Positions 53,161 to 64,000 of a stretch of 64,000 nucleotides of DNA are shown here, piece by piece; position 1 is the first letter of the stretch; every line of letters starts with the position of its first letter. Location: NCBI RefSeq assembly GCF_017743995.1, contig NZ_JAGHRB010000006.1, positions 216,332 through 280,331 on the forward strand. The letters are read 5' to 3'. This stretch comes from Ruegeria sp. R13_0 (GTDB taxonomy: Bacteria; Pseudomonadota; Alphaproteobacteria; Rhodobacterales; Rhodobacteraceae). The notes beneath the pieces were generated by a model. It was not told the origin of the DNA. It saw nothing but the letters and a program-made list of their open reading frames with translations, and did no database searches. A program made the translations under genes and the position numbers.

Positions 53161-54012
53161 ATGCCCGAATTGCCTGAGGTCGAGACAGTAAGACGCGGCC
53201 TGACCCCTGCGATGGAGGGGGTGGTGATCGAGCGGGCCGATGTGAACCGTCCTGATCTGCGCTGGCCCTTCCCGGAGCGTATGGCCGAGCGGTTGACGGG
53301 TCAGGCGGTTCAGCGCCTGCGGCGGCGCTCAAAATACATTTTGGCTGATCTCAGCAGTGGCGAGACGTTGTTGATTCACTTGGGTATGTCGGGGCGTATG
53401 ACGGTATCAGGGGACCCGTTGGGGCAGTTCGTCCATGACCATCCGATGCCCGAAAAGCATGACCATGTCGTGTTCCACATGGCCAATGGTGCCCGCGTGA
53501 CGTTCAATGACCCGCGCCGGTTCGGAGCCATGGATTTACTGCCAACAGCAACCGCAGAAGACCACAAACTGCTGTCCGTTCTGGGGCCAGAGCCATTGGG
53601 CAATGATTTTCACGAACAGCACCTGATTGACACGTTCAAGGGCAAGAACACGCCGGTCAAATCGGCACTTCTGGATCAGGGAATCGTTGCCGGGTTGGGG
53701 AATATTTACGTTTGCGAAGCGCTTTATCGCGGCAAGGTGTCGCCACGTCGCAAGGCCGGGCAGATTTCTGCGGCGCGTGTCGCAGCCCTTGTGCCGATCA
53801 TTCGGCAGGTGTTGCAGGACGCGATCGAGGCAGGGGGATCGTCACTGAAAGATTTCCGTCAAGCCGATGGAGAACTTGGATATTTTCAGCACAGCTTTGA
53901 TGTCTATGGCCGCGAAGGCGAACCCTGCCGAACCCAGGGCTGTGGGGCCGAAATCAAGAGAATCACCCAGTCCGGTCGCTCATCCTTCTATTGTGCGCAA
54001 TGCCAAAGATAG
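53161..54012 (+). CDS. mutM: formamidopyrimidine-DNA glycosylase
   Basis: MutM removes oxidised purines such as 8-oxoguanine. The 283-residue protein begins [14 protein letters not shown] with the catalytic Pro2 and Glu3. The H2TH segment is [20 protein letters not shown], and the C-terminal zinc finger has Cys pairs in [20 protein letters not shown] followed by CAQC. The start at 53161 is fixed by the catalytic Pro; the 27 extra codons of the longer frame are rejected. Confidence 0.97.
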   Translation: MPELPEVETVRRGLTPAMEGVVIERADVNRPDLRWPFPERMAERLTGQAVQRLRRRSKYILADLSSGETLLIHLGMSGRMTVSGDPLGQFVHDHPMPEKHDHVVFHMANGARVTFNDPRRFGAMDLLPTATAEDHKLLSVLGPEPLGNDFHEQHLIDTFKGKNTPVKSALLDQGIVAGLGNIYVCEALYRGKVSPRRKAGQISAARVAALVPIIRQVLQDAIEAGGSSLKDFRQADGELGYFQHSFDVYGREGEPCRTQGCGAEIKRITQSGRSSFYCAQCQR

Positions 54013-54078
54013 CTTGATCCAGCGAAATCGCGTGTTAAGGAATCGTACCTGAACGGAACAACCGGAAGCTTATACCTC

Positions 54079-54855
54079 ATGGCTTTTGAGACGATCATCG
54101 TCGAAATCGAAGACCACGTCGCCCTTATCAAACTCGACCGACCAGATGCGATGAACGCGCTGAACACCCAATTGGTGGGTGAGCTGTGCGCCGCGCTGGA
54201 AGAGGCGGATCAGAACGACAAGGTGCGCTGCATCGTGCTGACCGGCTCGGACAAGGCGTTTGCCGCGGGTGCGGACATCAAGGAAATGTCCGAGATGAGC
54301 TTTGTCGATGTGTTCAGCGCCGACCTGTTTGCCTCGGTCAACGAGCGTGTCTCGGCCATTCGCAAGCCGATCATCGCGGCGGTTGCGGGCTACGCGCTGG
54401 GCGGCGGCTGCGAAGTCGCCATGATGTGCGATTTCATCATCGCCGCAGACACCGCCAAGTTCGGCCAGCCCGAGATCAATCTGGGCGTTATCGCGGGCAT
54501 CGGCGGCACTCAGCGCCTGACGCGTTTTGTCGGCAAGTCCAAGGCGATGGACATGAACCTGACCGGTCGCTTCATGGACGCAGAAGAGGCTGAGCGCGCA
54601 GGCCTTGTCAGCCGCGTGGTTCCCGCGAAAAAACTGATCGAAGAAGCCGTGGGTGCAGCCCAAAAGATTGCTGAGAAATCTCTGCTGACGGCGGCAGCCG
54701 CCAAAGAGGCGGTGAATCGCAGCTATGAACTGCCGCTGAGCGAAGGTCTGTTGTTCGAGCGTCGCGTCTTTCATTCGATGTTCGCGACCGAAGACCAGAA
54801 AGAGGGCATGGCGGCGTTTCTGGAAAAACGCGCCGCGCAATTCCGCGATAAGTAA
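54079..54855 (+). CDS. enoyl-CoA hydratase
   Basis: The 258-residue crotonase-fold enzyme has [20 protein letters not shown], the oxyanion-hole segment [16 protein letters not shown] and [20 protein letters not shown]. The catalytic Glu pair lies in [11 protein letters not shown] and [19 protein letters not shown], as in short-chain enoyl-CoA hydratase. It follows mutM by 66 bases and ends in a good terminator. It is likely used in fatty or amino acid degradation. Confidence 0.92.
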   Translation: MAFETIIVEIEDHVALIKLDRPDAMNALNTQLVGELCAALEEADQNDKVRCIVLTGSDKAFAAGADIKEMSEMSFVDVFSADLFASVNERVSAIRKPIIAAVAGYALGGGCEVAMMCDFIIAADTAKFGQPEINLGVIAGIGGTQRLTRFVGKSKAMDMNLTGRFMDAEEAERAGLVSRVVPAKKLIEEAVGAAQKIAEKSLLTAAAAKEAVNRSYELPLSEGLLFERRVFHSMFATEDQKEGMAAFLEKRAAQFRDK

Positions 54856-54875
54856 GGTCGCGACAAAGAACTCCG

Positions 54876-54903
54876 AAAGGGCGGGCCGTGGCCTGCCTTT
54901 TTT
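54876..54903 (+). terminator. rho-independent terminator after the enoyl-CoA hydratase gene
   Basis: GAAAGGGCGGGCC pairs with GGCCTGCCTTTTTT, with two G-T wobbles, and ends in six T. It stands 21 bases after the stop codon. Confidence 0.88.
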
Positions 54904-55081
54904 GTTGGGCGTACCGGGTAAGAATCGGCTTGGCAAACCTGTAAAACTTGGGTAGAGACCGCCGTCATACATGCGCGTGCGGCCCGCTTGGCCCGACTCA
55001 CACTCGTGATTTCTGATCCGGTGCGGATAATTCCGTGGCGCGCAACCCTAGATAACCGTACCGAACAAAGGTCAGAGACAC

Positions 55082-55345
55082 ATGGCAAATTCGCCCCAGG
55101 CAAAGAAACGCGCCCGTCAGAACGAAAAGCGTTTCGCCGTAAACAAAGCACGCCGTTCGCGCATCCGCACCTACCTGCGCAAAGTTGAAGAAGCGATCGC
55201 ATCTGGCGACAAAGACGCTGCAACCGCAGCTTTGCGCGCAGCTCAGCCTGAACTGATGCGCGGCGTCACCAAAGGCGTTTTCCACAAGAACACCGCATCG
55301 CGTAAAATGTCGCGCCTGTCGGCACGCGTCAAAGCGCTGGGTTGA
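55082..55345 (+). CDS. rpsT: 30S ribosomal protein S20
   Basis: The 87-residue, very basic protein starts [20 protein letters not shown] and has [20 protein letters not shown] and [20 protein letters not shown]. It is an unmistakable S20. Its position just ahead of dnaA is usual in Rhodobacteraceae. A terminator follows closely, so it is not co-transcribed with dnaA. Confidence 0.97.
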   Translation: MANSPQAKKRARQNEKRFAVNKARRSRIRTYLRKVEEAIASGDKDAATAALRAAQPELMRGVTKGVFHKNTASRKMSRLSARVKALG

Positions 55346-55380
55346 TTCCCGCCGGGACGCGTCAAGCGGTTTCCTACGTA

Positions 55381-55407
55381 AAGGCGTCGCGTATTGCGGC
55401 GCCTTTT
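55381..55407 (+). terminator. rho-independent terminator after rpsT
   Basis: AAGGCGTCGC pairs with GCGGCGCCTT (one G-T wobble) around GTATT, followed by TTTTG. Confidence 0.88.
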
Positions 55408-55875
55408 GTGTTTGTTGCCGGAAAGCCGCGACCTCACGAAGTCGAGAGATTCTTTCGCCCCGAACCCCGAGTCAATATCAGAGTTTCGTTGCTGCGACAG
55501 GCAACATCTTGCTACCACTGAGTCAGCGATTCACTCGCTTGGGGGGACAGGCTGTTCCAGCCATCTGACTGACGGGCATCAGTCAGACAGCAGGAACTAA
55601 CGTTCGAAAACCGGCCTTGGCCGGTAAAACGATCTGCTCTGGGTCTCGGGTTTTCCGATGATCTCAGCCCTGTCAAACAATTGGGTTACGACGCGTGCCC
55701 CGGTTTTCCGGGATCCTGCTGCGGGATACGATTTGTGCATGCTGAGTGTTCATTTACCCGCCGGATGGGACAGTCCGGCGCAGGGTACCCTTGTGTGTGA
55801 ACGCCAATGACCGGGCAACCGGCGACGATTGATAAGACCGACAGGTCAAAAAAAATGGGATGCGTGAGGCGCTTG
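55408..55875 (+). promoter_or_regulatory. long dnaA upstream region with inverted repeats
   Basis: About 470 bases lack a gene. A perfect 9-bp inverted repeat, TCTGACTGA (55564-55572) and TCAGTCAGA (55579-55587), has a 6-base loop. ACCGGCC and GGCCGGT (55610-55625) lie close behind, and GGCTG/CAGCC just before. They may be regulatory sites or a structured dnaA leader. No cluster of TTATNCACA DnaA boxes was seen, so an origin is not claimed. Confidence 0.5.
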
Positions 55876-57252
55876 ATGACACAAGAGAAATGGGGACAAC
55901 TGCGTAACAAACTATTGAAGGCCGTTGGCAAGAACAACTTCACCACCTGGATTGAGCCTCTGGAATTTCAGGAGCTGCAGGATGGTGTAGCCGTGTTCTC
56001 GGTTCCAACAAACTTCATGGGGAATTACGTCAGTCAGAATTTCGCAGATTTGATTCTGTATGAACTGAATACCGCGGGTGAGACGGTCCAACGTCTTGCG
56101 TTCAAGGCGGCTGCCAATTCGACCACCCGACCGGCCTCTGTCACGGATGAGCCCAAGCTGGCCGCGGCTGCCGCACCGGTTGCGGAATCCGCCAATGCGG
56201 CGCTTGAGGATCTGCAAGCCGCACCCTTGGATACGCGCTTTACCTTCGACAGCTTTGTTGTCGGCAAGCCCAACGAGCTGGCCCATGCCGCCGCGCGCCG
56301 CGTGGCCGAAGGTGGCCCGGTCACGTTCAATCCGCTGGTTCTCTATGGTGGTGTTGGGCTGGGTAAAACCCACCTGATGCACGCCATCGCATGGGAGCTG
56401 AAGACCAAAAGCCCAGAGCTGAACGTGCTTTACCTGTCGGCGGAACAGTTCATGTATCGCTTCGTTCAGGCTCTGCGCGAACGCCGGATGATGGATTTCA
56501 AACATCTGTTCCGCTCGGTCGATGTGCTGATGGTGGACGATGTGCAATTCATCGCGGGCAAGGACTCGACCCAGGAAGAGTTCTTTCACACCTTCAATGC
56601 GCTGGTGGACCAGAACAAACAGATCATCATCTCGGCCGACCGCGCCCCGGGTGAGATCAAGGATCTGGAAGATCGCGTGAAATCGCGCCTGCAATGCGGT
56701 CTGGTCGTTGATCTGCATCCCACCGACTACGAATTGCGTCTGGGCATTCTGCAGAACAAAGTCCAGCAGCACATCGCCACCTATCCCGATCTTGTCATCG
56801 CCGATGGCGTGCTGGAGTTTCTGGCGCATCGCATCTCGACCAATGTACGCGTTCTCGAAGGCGCTCTGACCCGTCTGTTCGCCTTTGCCTCGCTGGTGGG
56901 GCGTGAGATCGACATGGAGCTGACGCAGGACTGTCTGGCGGATGTGCTGCGCGCCTCAGAGCGCAAAATCACCGTTGAGGAAATCCAGCGCAAAGTGTCG
57001 GACTACTACAACATTCGCCTGTCGGACATTATCGGCCCCAAGCGCCTGCGGTCTTATGCCCGTCCGCGTCAGGTGGCCATGTATCTGTGCAAGCAGCTGA
57101 CCAGCCGCTCTCTGCCTGAGATAGGCCGCCGTTTCGGAGGGCGCGACCACACAACCGTCATGCACGGGGTCAAGCGCATCGAAGAGCTGAAGACGACCGA
57201 TGGTCAGATCGCAGAAGACGTGGAAATGCTGCGCCGCTCGCTAGAGGCCTGA
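55876..57252 (+). CDS. dnaA: chromosomal replication initiator DnaA
   Basis: DnaA opens the replication origin. The 458 residues have domain I (about 1-90, MTQEKWGQLRNKLLKAVGKN), a short linker and the AAA+ domain. The AAA+ part has Walker A YGGVGLGKTHLMHAIAWEL and Walker B DVLMVDDVQFIAGKDSTQEE. The DNA-binding domain IV shows LPEIGRRFGGRDHTTVMHGV. ATG at 55876 has GAGG upstream and gives the usual N-terminus; upstream in-frame ATGs at 55807 and 55855 would add unrelated residues. dnaN and recF follow. Confidence 0.97.
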   Translation: MTQEKWGQLRNKLLKAVGKNNFTTWIEPLEFQELQDGVAVFSVPTNFMGNYVSQNFADLILYELNTAGETVQRLAFKAAANSTTRPASVTDEPKLAAAAAPVAESANAALEDLQAAPLDTRFTFDSFVVGKPNELAHAAARRVAEGGPVTFNPLVLYGGVGLGKTHLMHAIAWELKTKSPELNVLYLSAEQFMYRFVQALRERRMMDFKHLFRSVDVLMVDDVQFIAGKDSTQEEFFHTFNALVDQNKQIIISADRAPGEIKDLEDRVKSRLQCGLVVDLHPTDYELRLGILQNKVQQHIATYPDLVIADGVLEFLAHRISTNVRVLEGALTRLFAFASLVGREIDMELTQDCLADVLRASERKITVEEIQRKVSDYYNIRLSDIIGPKRLRSYARPRQVAMYLCKQLTSRSLPEIGRRFGGRDHTTVMHGVKRIEELKTTDGQIAEDVEMLRRSLEA

Positions 57253-57273
57253 GCCGCACCCATTGTCAGTAAA

Positions 57274-57309
57274 TGCCCCGGGCCAGTGCGTCCGGGGCGT
57301 TTTCTTGTG
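57274..57309 (+). terminator. rho-independent terminator after dnaA
   Basis: GCCCCGG pairs with CCGGGGC around about ten bases and is followed by TTTTCTT. It separates dnaA from dnaN, which then needs its own promoter in the remaining ~170 bases. Confidence 0.75.
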
Positions 57310-57476
57310 CGCTAATCTCCACGGTTGCGGAGGAATGGACGCGTTTCGCGCGCGTACCTCTTGACCACCGGGGTATTCCCACCCAGAAATCGGTAAAAAA
57401 TCCTTGTGCCTCAGGGCTGAGACGCTAACGTGCCAGTCCCGCCCATGTAGGCACGCAAGTCAGAGGAACAAAGGGT

Positions 57477-58598
57477 ATGAAGATCAGCATCGAACGCGGC
57501 ACCCTTCTCAAGGCCGTTTCCCAGGCCCAATCCGTTGTGGAACGTCGCAACACGATCCCGATCCTTGCCAATGTGCTGATCGAGGCCGAAGGCGACCAAG
57601 CCCTGTTCCGAGCTACCGATCTGGATATCGAGGTTGTCGACAAAGCGCCTGCGCAAGTTGAAAAGGCCGGTGCGACGACTGTGGCCGCTACGACCCTGCA
57701 TGAAATCGTGCGTAAACTGCCGGATGGCGCGCTGGTCACCTTAACGGCCGACAGCGCCGCAGGTCGTCTGACGGTTGAGGCGGGACGGTCGAACTTCTCT
57801 CTGGCGACCTTGCCGAAAGAGGACTTCCCGGTCATGGCGTCCTCGGAATATCAGTCGAATTTCACCGCGTCGGCGGCGTTACTGCGTCGGTTGTTCGACA
57901 AATCGAAATTCGCCATCTCGACCGAAGAGACGCGGTACTATCTGAACGGTGTCTACATGCACGTCGCGGACGGGTCCGAAGGCGGCAAGGTTCTGCGCTG
58001 TGTGGCCACCGACGGTCACCGCCTAGCGCGGATTGATGCGGACCTGCCGGATGGCGCTGCGGACATGCCGGGTGTGATCGTGCCGCGTAAAACCGTGGGT
58101 GAGCTGCGCAAATTGCTGGACGATGACGAGATGGATATCGCAGTGTCTGTCAGCGAAACCAAGGTACGCTTCGCCACGCCAGATATCACGCTGACCTCGA
58201 AAGTTATCGACGGGACTTTCCCCGATTACACACGCGTTATTCCGCAAGGCAACACGCGCCAGTTGGAAGTGGACGCAGCCGAGTTCGCACAAGCCGTGGA
58301 CCGGGTTGCAACTGTTTCGTCAGAGCGTTCGCGCGCTGTGAAGCTGCAACTGGATGCGGATAAGCTGGTGCTGTCGGTCAATGCCCCGGATAGCGGCGCG
58401 GCTGAGGAAGAGCTGGCCGTTGCTTATGGTGATGAACGTCTCGAGATTGGGTTCAACGCGAAATACCTGCTCGAGATTGCTTCGCAGGTGGATCGTGAGA
58501 ACGCGGTATTCCTGTTTAACTCGGCCGGTGACCCGACTTTGATGCGCGAAGGCAATGATCTGAGCGCGGTTTACGTCGTCATGCCGATGCGCGTCTGA
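57477..58598 (+). CDS. dnaN: DNA polymerase III sliding clamp (beta subunit)
   Basis: DnaN is the ring clamp that tethers the polymerase. The 373-residue protein has the three-domain clamp layout, starting MKISIERGTLLKAVSQAQSV. Family blocks are ERRNTIPILANVLIEAEGDQ, VATDGHRLARIDADLPD and the ending PTLMREGNDLSAVYVVMPMR. It sits between dnaA and recF in the standard order. Confidence 0.97.
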   Translation: MKISIERGTLLKAVSQAQSVVERRNTIPILANVLIEAEGDQALFRATDLDIEVVDKAPAQVEKAGATTVAATTLHEIVRKLPDGALVTLTADSAAGRLTVEAGRSNFSLATLPKEDFPVMASSEYQSNFTASAALLRRLFDKSKFAISTEETRYYLNGVYMHVADGSEGGKVLRCVATDGHRLARIDADLPDGAADMPGVIVPRKTVGELRKLLDDDEMDIAVSVSETKVRFATPDITLTSKVIDGTFPDYTRVIPQGNTRQLEVDAAEFAQAVDRVATVSSERSRAVKLQLDADKLVLSVNAPDSGAAEEELAVAYGDERLEIGFNAKYLLEIASQVDRENAVFLFNSAGDPTLMREGNDLSAVYVVMPMRV

Positions 58599-58657
58599 TC
58601 GCGCTGGCGCACGATGCCTCCGGCGGAGGTATTTTTGAACAGAAGAAGGGAGGGGTC

Positions 58658-59755
58658 ATGGGATTGGCCCTGACCGAGCTTACGGTCTCGCATTTTCGGT
58701 CTCATAAATTGGCGCGTTTGTCTTTGGATGGGCGCCCGGTTGCCATCCATGGGCCGAACGGGGCCGGGAAAACCAATATCCTTGAAGCGGTGTCTCTGTT
58801 CTCGCCCGGTCGCGGGATGCGGCGGGCCAGTGCGGCGGAGATGACCCGGCGGCCTGAGGCCTTGGGCTGGAAACTGTCCGGCCTGTTGAGCGCCCAGGGA
58901 GGGCGATACGAGATCGAGACATGGTCCGAAGGTGGTGCGGCGCGTCAGGTTCGGATAGATGACAAGGCCGCCAGTCAGATTGATCTGGGCAAGCTTGCAC
59001 GCGTGGTGTGGTTGATCCCGTCGATGGATCGGCTGTGGATCGAAGGGGCCGAGGGGCGGCGGCGGTTTCTGGACCGCATCGCGCTGAGCTTTGATCCCGC
59101 GCATGCCGAGGCGTCGCTGACCTACGAGAAAGCCATGCGTGAGCGGAACCGGTTGCTGAAAGATCAGGTCCGGGATGCCCATTGGTACACGGCCTTGGAA
59201 GGTCAGATGGCCGAGACAGGGTACCGGATACACGCGGCACGTCTTGCAGCATTGGATCATTTGCGTGCCGCGCAGGATCAGGCCGAAACGGCGTTTCCTT
59301 CAGCCGAGTTGGAGTTGATTCAGTCGGAAGGTGTGATGCCCGAGACCCCGGAAGACCTGCGCAAGGCGTTGGGCGAAAGCCGTTTCCGCGATCTTGCAGC
59401 AGGTCGGACCCTGGTCGGGCCGCATCGCTCGGACCTGTACGGGGTGTTCGCGGCCAAGGGGGTTCCCGCCAAGGATTGTTCCACGGGAGAGCAGAAGGCG
59501 CTGCTGGTGTCCCTGATCCTGTCGAATGCACGGGCGCTGGCGGGAATGGTTGACGCGCCGCCGATTGTATTGCTGGACGAGGTGGCCGCGCATCTGGATG
59601 CCGGGCGACGTGCGGCGCTTTATGATGAGATTTGTGCGCTGGGCGCTCAGGCCTGGATGACGGGCACCGGGCCTGAGCTGTTTGCGGAATTGGGCGACCG
59701 GGCCCAAACGCTGGTTGTTACCGAAGGCGATGAGGGCTCGGTCGTGTCGGTTTAG
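58658..59755 (+). CDS. recF: DNA replication and repair protein RecF
   Basis: RecF loads RecA at gaps in DNA. The 365-residue SMC-like ATPase has Walker A HGPNGAGKTNILEAVSLFSP, the signature region DCSTGEQKALLVSLILSNAR and Walker B PPIVLLDEVAAHLDAGRRAA. ATG at 58658 follows GGAGGGG. Its stop overlaps the stop of the convergent decarboxylase gene by four bases. Confidence 0.95.
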   Translation: MGLALTELTVSHFRSHKLARLSLDGRPVAIHGPNGAGKTNILEAVSLFSPGRGMRRASAAEMTRRPEALGWKLSGLLSAQGGRYEIETWSEGGAARQVRIDDKAASQIDLGKLARVVWLIPSMDRLWIEGAEGRRRFLDRIALSFDPAHAEASLTYEKAMRERNRLLKDQVRDAHWYTALEGQMAETGYRIHAARLAALDHLRAAQDQAETAFPSAELELIQSEGVMPETPEDLRKALGESRFRDLAAGRTLVGPHRSDLYGVFAAKGVPAKDCSTGEQKALLVSLILSNARALAGMVDAPPIVLLDEVAAHLDAGRRAALYDEICALGAQAWMTGTGPELFAELGDRAQTLVVTEGDEGSVVSV

Positions 59756-60318
59756 GCTGGTTCGCCCACTTTGCGTTCCCACAAGAAGCCGCGCATGACT
59801 TCGTCGACCGGAGTTTTGGCCATGTGGTTGACGTAGTTCGACATGGTTTTCTGTGCGAGGCCCAGAACAACATCCAGAACGGCGCGGTGCGAATAGCCTG
59901 CGTCAAAGAACGCTTGCAATTGCTCTTCGGTCGGGTTGCCGCGGGTTTCCATCACTTGCAGGGTGAAGGTGCGCAGGGCCTCCAGCTTGGCAGTCGGCAG
60001 CGGGGTTTCGTTGCGCAGAGCCTCGGTGATCTCGTCTGAGACCTTCATCATTTTGGCGATGCCGGTATGGGCGGGGACACAGTAGTGGCATTCGTTTTCA
60101 ACGTTGATGGTCTGCCAAACCACGGTTTTCTCATCATTGTCGAAATCGGTTTGCAGGAAGAGGCCGTGCAGAACCTGATAGGCCTCGAGATGCTGCGGGC
60201 TTTCCGCCATCACCTTGTGCAGACCGGGCAGGCGGCCAAAAGCGGCTTGCGATTTCTCCAGCAGCGGTTTGGACCCTTCAGGGGCGGATTCGAGGTCGTG
60301 AGACGGGAAGTTGGCCAT
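59752..60318 (-). CDS. carboxymuconolactone decarboxylase/AhpD-family protein
   Basis: The 188-residue helical protein has the AhpD-type redox motif ENECHYCVPAHTGIAKMMKV (Cys-x-x-Cys with a following His). This suggests a peroxidase-linked or thiol-redox role rather than true carboxymuconolactone decarboxylation. The gene is divergent from a TetR gene across 100 bases that contain a tandem TetR-type operator, so it is probably the repressor's target. Its end overlaps recF. Confidence 0.85.
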   Translation of the reverse strand: MANFPSHDLESAPEGSKPLLEKSQAAFGRLPGLHKVMAESPQHLEAYQVLHGLFLQTDFDNDEKTVVWQTINVENECHYCVPAHTGIAKMMKVSDEITEALRNETPLPTAKLEALRTFTLQVMETRGNPTEEQLQAFFDAGYSHRAVLDVVLGLAQKTMSNYVNHMAKTPVDEVMRGFLWERKVGEPA

Positions 60319-60364
60319 GTCAAAACTCCTGATTTCTGGCGCGATGAGTCGTATTTAGGGTTTC

Positions 60365-60404
60365 TTGAACGATCACTCAAGTATATATTTGAGCAAACGC
60401 TCAA
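60365..60404. promoter_or_regulatory. tandem palindromic operator between tetR and the AhpD-like gene
   Basis: Two 16-bp palindromes, TTGAACGATCACTCAA (60365-60380) and TTGAGCAAACGCTCAA (60389-60404), agree at 12 of 16 positions and start 24 bases apart. They form two pairs of TTGA/TCAA half-sites. The intervening TATATATT could be a -10 box. TetR-family proteins commonly bind such paired sites, so repression of both divergent genes is likely. Confidence 0.75.
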
Positions 60405-60418
60405 GAATTGGTGATCCA

Positions 60419-60991
60419 ATGCCCCGCAAACCCGCATATGACCGAGACGCGCTGATCGCGCAGGCGCGTGATATCTTCTGGCGTCACGGTTGGGCGGGGA
60501 CGTCGCTGAAGGACCTTGAGCGCGAGTTGAAGCTGAAGCCGGGTAGTTTCTATGCGGCGTTTGGCTCGAAAGATGCCCTCTATGCGCTGGCGCTGGAGCG
60601 CTACGCCCAGGACGGGGTTGCCAGTATGCTGACCTTGGCTGAGGAGCTGGGGCCGCTCGGGGCGCTCAAGGCGCAGCCCTATCGCGTGATTGCTGCCTCT
60701 GACCTGCCGACCAAAGCTTGCATGCTGGCCAAGACCTATGCCGAGTTGCAGGCAAAGGATCACGATTTGGCTGGTCAGGCAGGCGCGCACATGATCGCTA
60801 TGAAATCCTGTTTTGCAGATCTGTTCCGCCGCGCCCAAAAGGCCGGAGAGATAAGCCCCGATCACGATCCCGAACGCCTTGCTGCGCGCTATCAGTCGGA
60901 TCTCTTGGGCCTGCGATTGACGGCCGAACGGGACGACGTCAACGCCGCCGAAATTGCAGCTGATATCGCGGCAGACCTCGATCGGCTTTGA
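60419..60991 (+). CDS. TetR-family transcriptional regulator
   Basis: The 190-residue protein has an N-terminal TetR helix-turn-helix (about 10-55: ALIAQARDIFWRHGWAGTSL, then KDLERELKLKPGSFYAAFGS) and a helical ligand domain. ATG at 60419 is chosen because it lies after the operator and gives the usual TetR N-terminus; the ATG at 60365 would start inside the operator. The ligand is unknown. With the neighbouring AhpD-like gene, a response to reactive or electrophilic compounds is plausible. Confidence 0.9.
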   Translation: MPRKPAYDRDALIAQARDIFWRHGWAGTSLKDLERELKLKPGSFYAAFGSKDALYALALERYAQDGVASMLTLAEELGPLGALKAQPYRVIAASDLPTKACMLAKTYAELQAKDHDLAGQAGAHMIAMKSCFADLFRRAQKAGEISPDHDPERLAARYQSDLLGLRLTAERDDVNAAEIAADIAADLDRL

Positions 60992-63511
<2,520 letters not shown>

Positions 63512-63875
63512 TGAATTTGTAGGATCACCCATAATCGTTCGCGACGCCCATAATCGTTCGCGAGCGACTCGACCTTCTTCGCTCCGACTTATCAACCCAG
63601 ACAAACATGGTTGTCCATTTTCAGAACTGCAATCTGAGAGAATCTCAAGAAATGAAGAAGCAGATGGTCAGCCGATTGGCCATCACCGGCTTCAATACTG
63701 AGCTGAACTTGGAATGGGACTCATAAAAGACTTGGGAAAAAATTCGTGGGCGCACTGAATGATGGCCGATTAGTCGACCCTTAGTCGGTCTCCGACCTGA
63801 CTATCCGCGTCAACTGACTACTTGGTGGTGCAACCCTTAGTTTATTTTCACGCATTGCAACGGTCCTGTTTACTA
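63512..63875. other. gene-free junction between gyrB and an IS5-type element
   Basis: No convincing gene lies in these 364 bases. A 39-codon frame (63607-63726) matches nothing I know. Near the left edge is a 17-bp tandem repeat (63528-63563). Base composition drops compared with gyrB, as in mobile or decayed DNA. No terminator for gyrB is obvious. Confidence 0.5.
63528..63563. repeat. two tandem copies of a 17-bp repeat
   Basis: CCCATAATCGTTCGCGA occurs at 63528-63544 and again, identical, at 63547-63563, a period of 19 bases. It lies 17 bases after the gyrB stop. Multiple short direct repeats of this sort are typical of the ends of IS21-like or Tn7/Mu-like elements (transposase-binding sites), but the element itself is not visible here. 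Confidence 0.6.
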
Positions 63876-64000
63876 GGGTCAGGATGCATTGATTTTCGCC
63901 GCGCTGCATGATTCACGGCTCCGAAAACGGAGCGGTAACATGAGCGATCTTTTCTGGTTGAGCGATGCGCAGATGGCGCGTCTTGAGCCCTTCTTTCCAA
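63876..64000 (+). mobile_element. left end of an IS5-family insertion sequence, cut by the window
   Basis: The start codon of a transposase lies 64 bases inside the presumed end GGGTCAGGATGCATTGATTT, which follows CTA. This layout fits IS5-family (IS427-type) elements, which insert at TA-containing targets. The right end is outside the window, so the boundary is provisional. Confidence 0.7.
63940..64000 (+). CDS. IS5-family transposase, N-terminal fragment
   Basis: Only 20 residues are visible, MSDLFWLSDAQMARLEPFFP, the characteristic beginning of DUF4096-type IS5-family transposases that are common in Rhodobacteraceae. These genes often need a programmed frameshift to make the full enzyme; that part is outside the window. 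A GGAGCGGT site precedes the ATG. Confidence 0.8.
   Translation, partial: MSDLFWLSDAQMARLEPFFP

Noticed and set aside
55346..57476. Replication origin near dnaA
   Set aside because: I found no cluster of TTATNCACA-type boxes on either side of dnaA, and location next to dnaA is not reliable in alphaproteobacteria.
63607..63726. 39-residue frame in the gyrB-IS junction
   Set aside because: No ribosome binding site of note and no recognisable similarity; too short to support.

Overview
The window is a chromosomal segment of an alphaproteobacterium, most likely of the Roseobacter group (Rhodobacteraceae, Ruegeria/Silicibacter-like). The grounds are high GC with alphaproteobacterial gene orders: rnd-kdsD-lptCAB-hpf-ptsN, rimP-nusA-ylxR-infB, ubiB-ubiE/mutM, and rpsT-dnaA-dnaN-recF-gyrB. 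CtrA-type boxes (TTAA-N7-TTAA) precede flagellar genes, and DUF1523 and DUF6638-like proteins are present. The genus is an inference from memory of these families, not a database result.

Layout. (1) 1-3890: a variable left flank with the tail of an unrecognised gene, a small membrane protein, a diverged second copy of that same tail, an Mrr-type restriction endonuclease of lower GC, then a DUF6638-like protein, a small membrane protein and a DUF1523 protein. (2) 3915-20820: a flagellar basal body, hook and export cluster in several transcription units: flgE-flgK-flgL-flgI, motB, fliI, divergent flgBC-fliE-fliQ-flgFGAH-fliL, and flhA-fliR-flhB with a coiled-coil gene, plus a flagellar-type lytic transglycosylase. 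CtrA-like sites lie upstream of flgE and motB and, less perfectly, flgB. (3) 20894-33873: an Lrp regulator, a CsoR/RcnR-family metal sensor with an MFS exporter and a G-tract operator, the LPS transport and KDO block with hpf and ptsN, secreted CAP and L,D-transpeptidase proteins, hemH, comF, a glutaredoxin and an amidase. (4) 34004-34615: a low-GC Imm11-like orphan immunity gene. (5) 34644-42723: ubiG, a proline iminopeptidase, a shortened peptide-binding protein, then a structured attenuator-like leader and the rimP-nusA-ylxR-infB operon. (6) 42980-50694: a secreted caspase-like protein, a tryptophan (kynA, formamidase) and threonine (kbl, tdh) catabolic run with an XRE-cupin regulator, and a thiolase. 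(7) 50792-63511: ubiB/ubiE, mutM, an enoyl-CoA hydratase, rpsT, dnaA, dnaN, recF, a TetR gene with a tandem operator facing a carboxymuconolactone decarboxylase, and gyrB. (8) 63512-64000: a gene-free junction with a 17-bp tandem repeat, then the left end of an IS5-family element running off the window.

Most genes are ordinary housekeeping or motility genes. The observations most worth pursuing are regulatory. They are the composite CtrA promoters; a three-part switchable RNA leader ahead of rimP; a TetR operator pair with a 15/16-identical third copy 32 kb away, upstream of the CAP lipoprotein gene; a CsoR-type operator overlapping its own ribosome binding site; a nested inverted-repeat element abutting the hemH stop codon; and the duplicated gene tail beside mrr. 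I saw no clearly new multi-gene system. No tRNA, rRNA or CRISPR array was found, and no DnaA-box cluster that would mark an origin.
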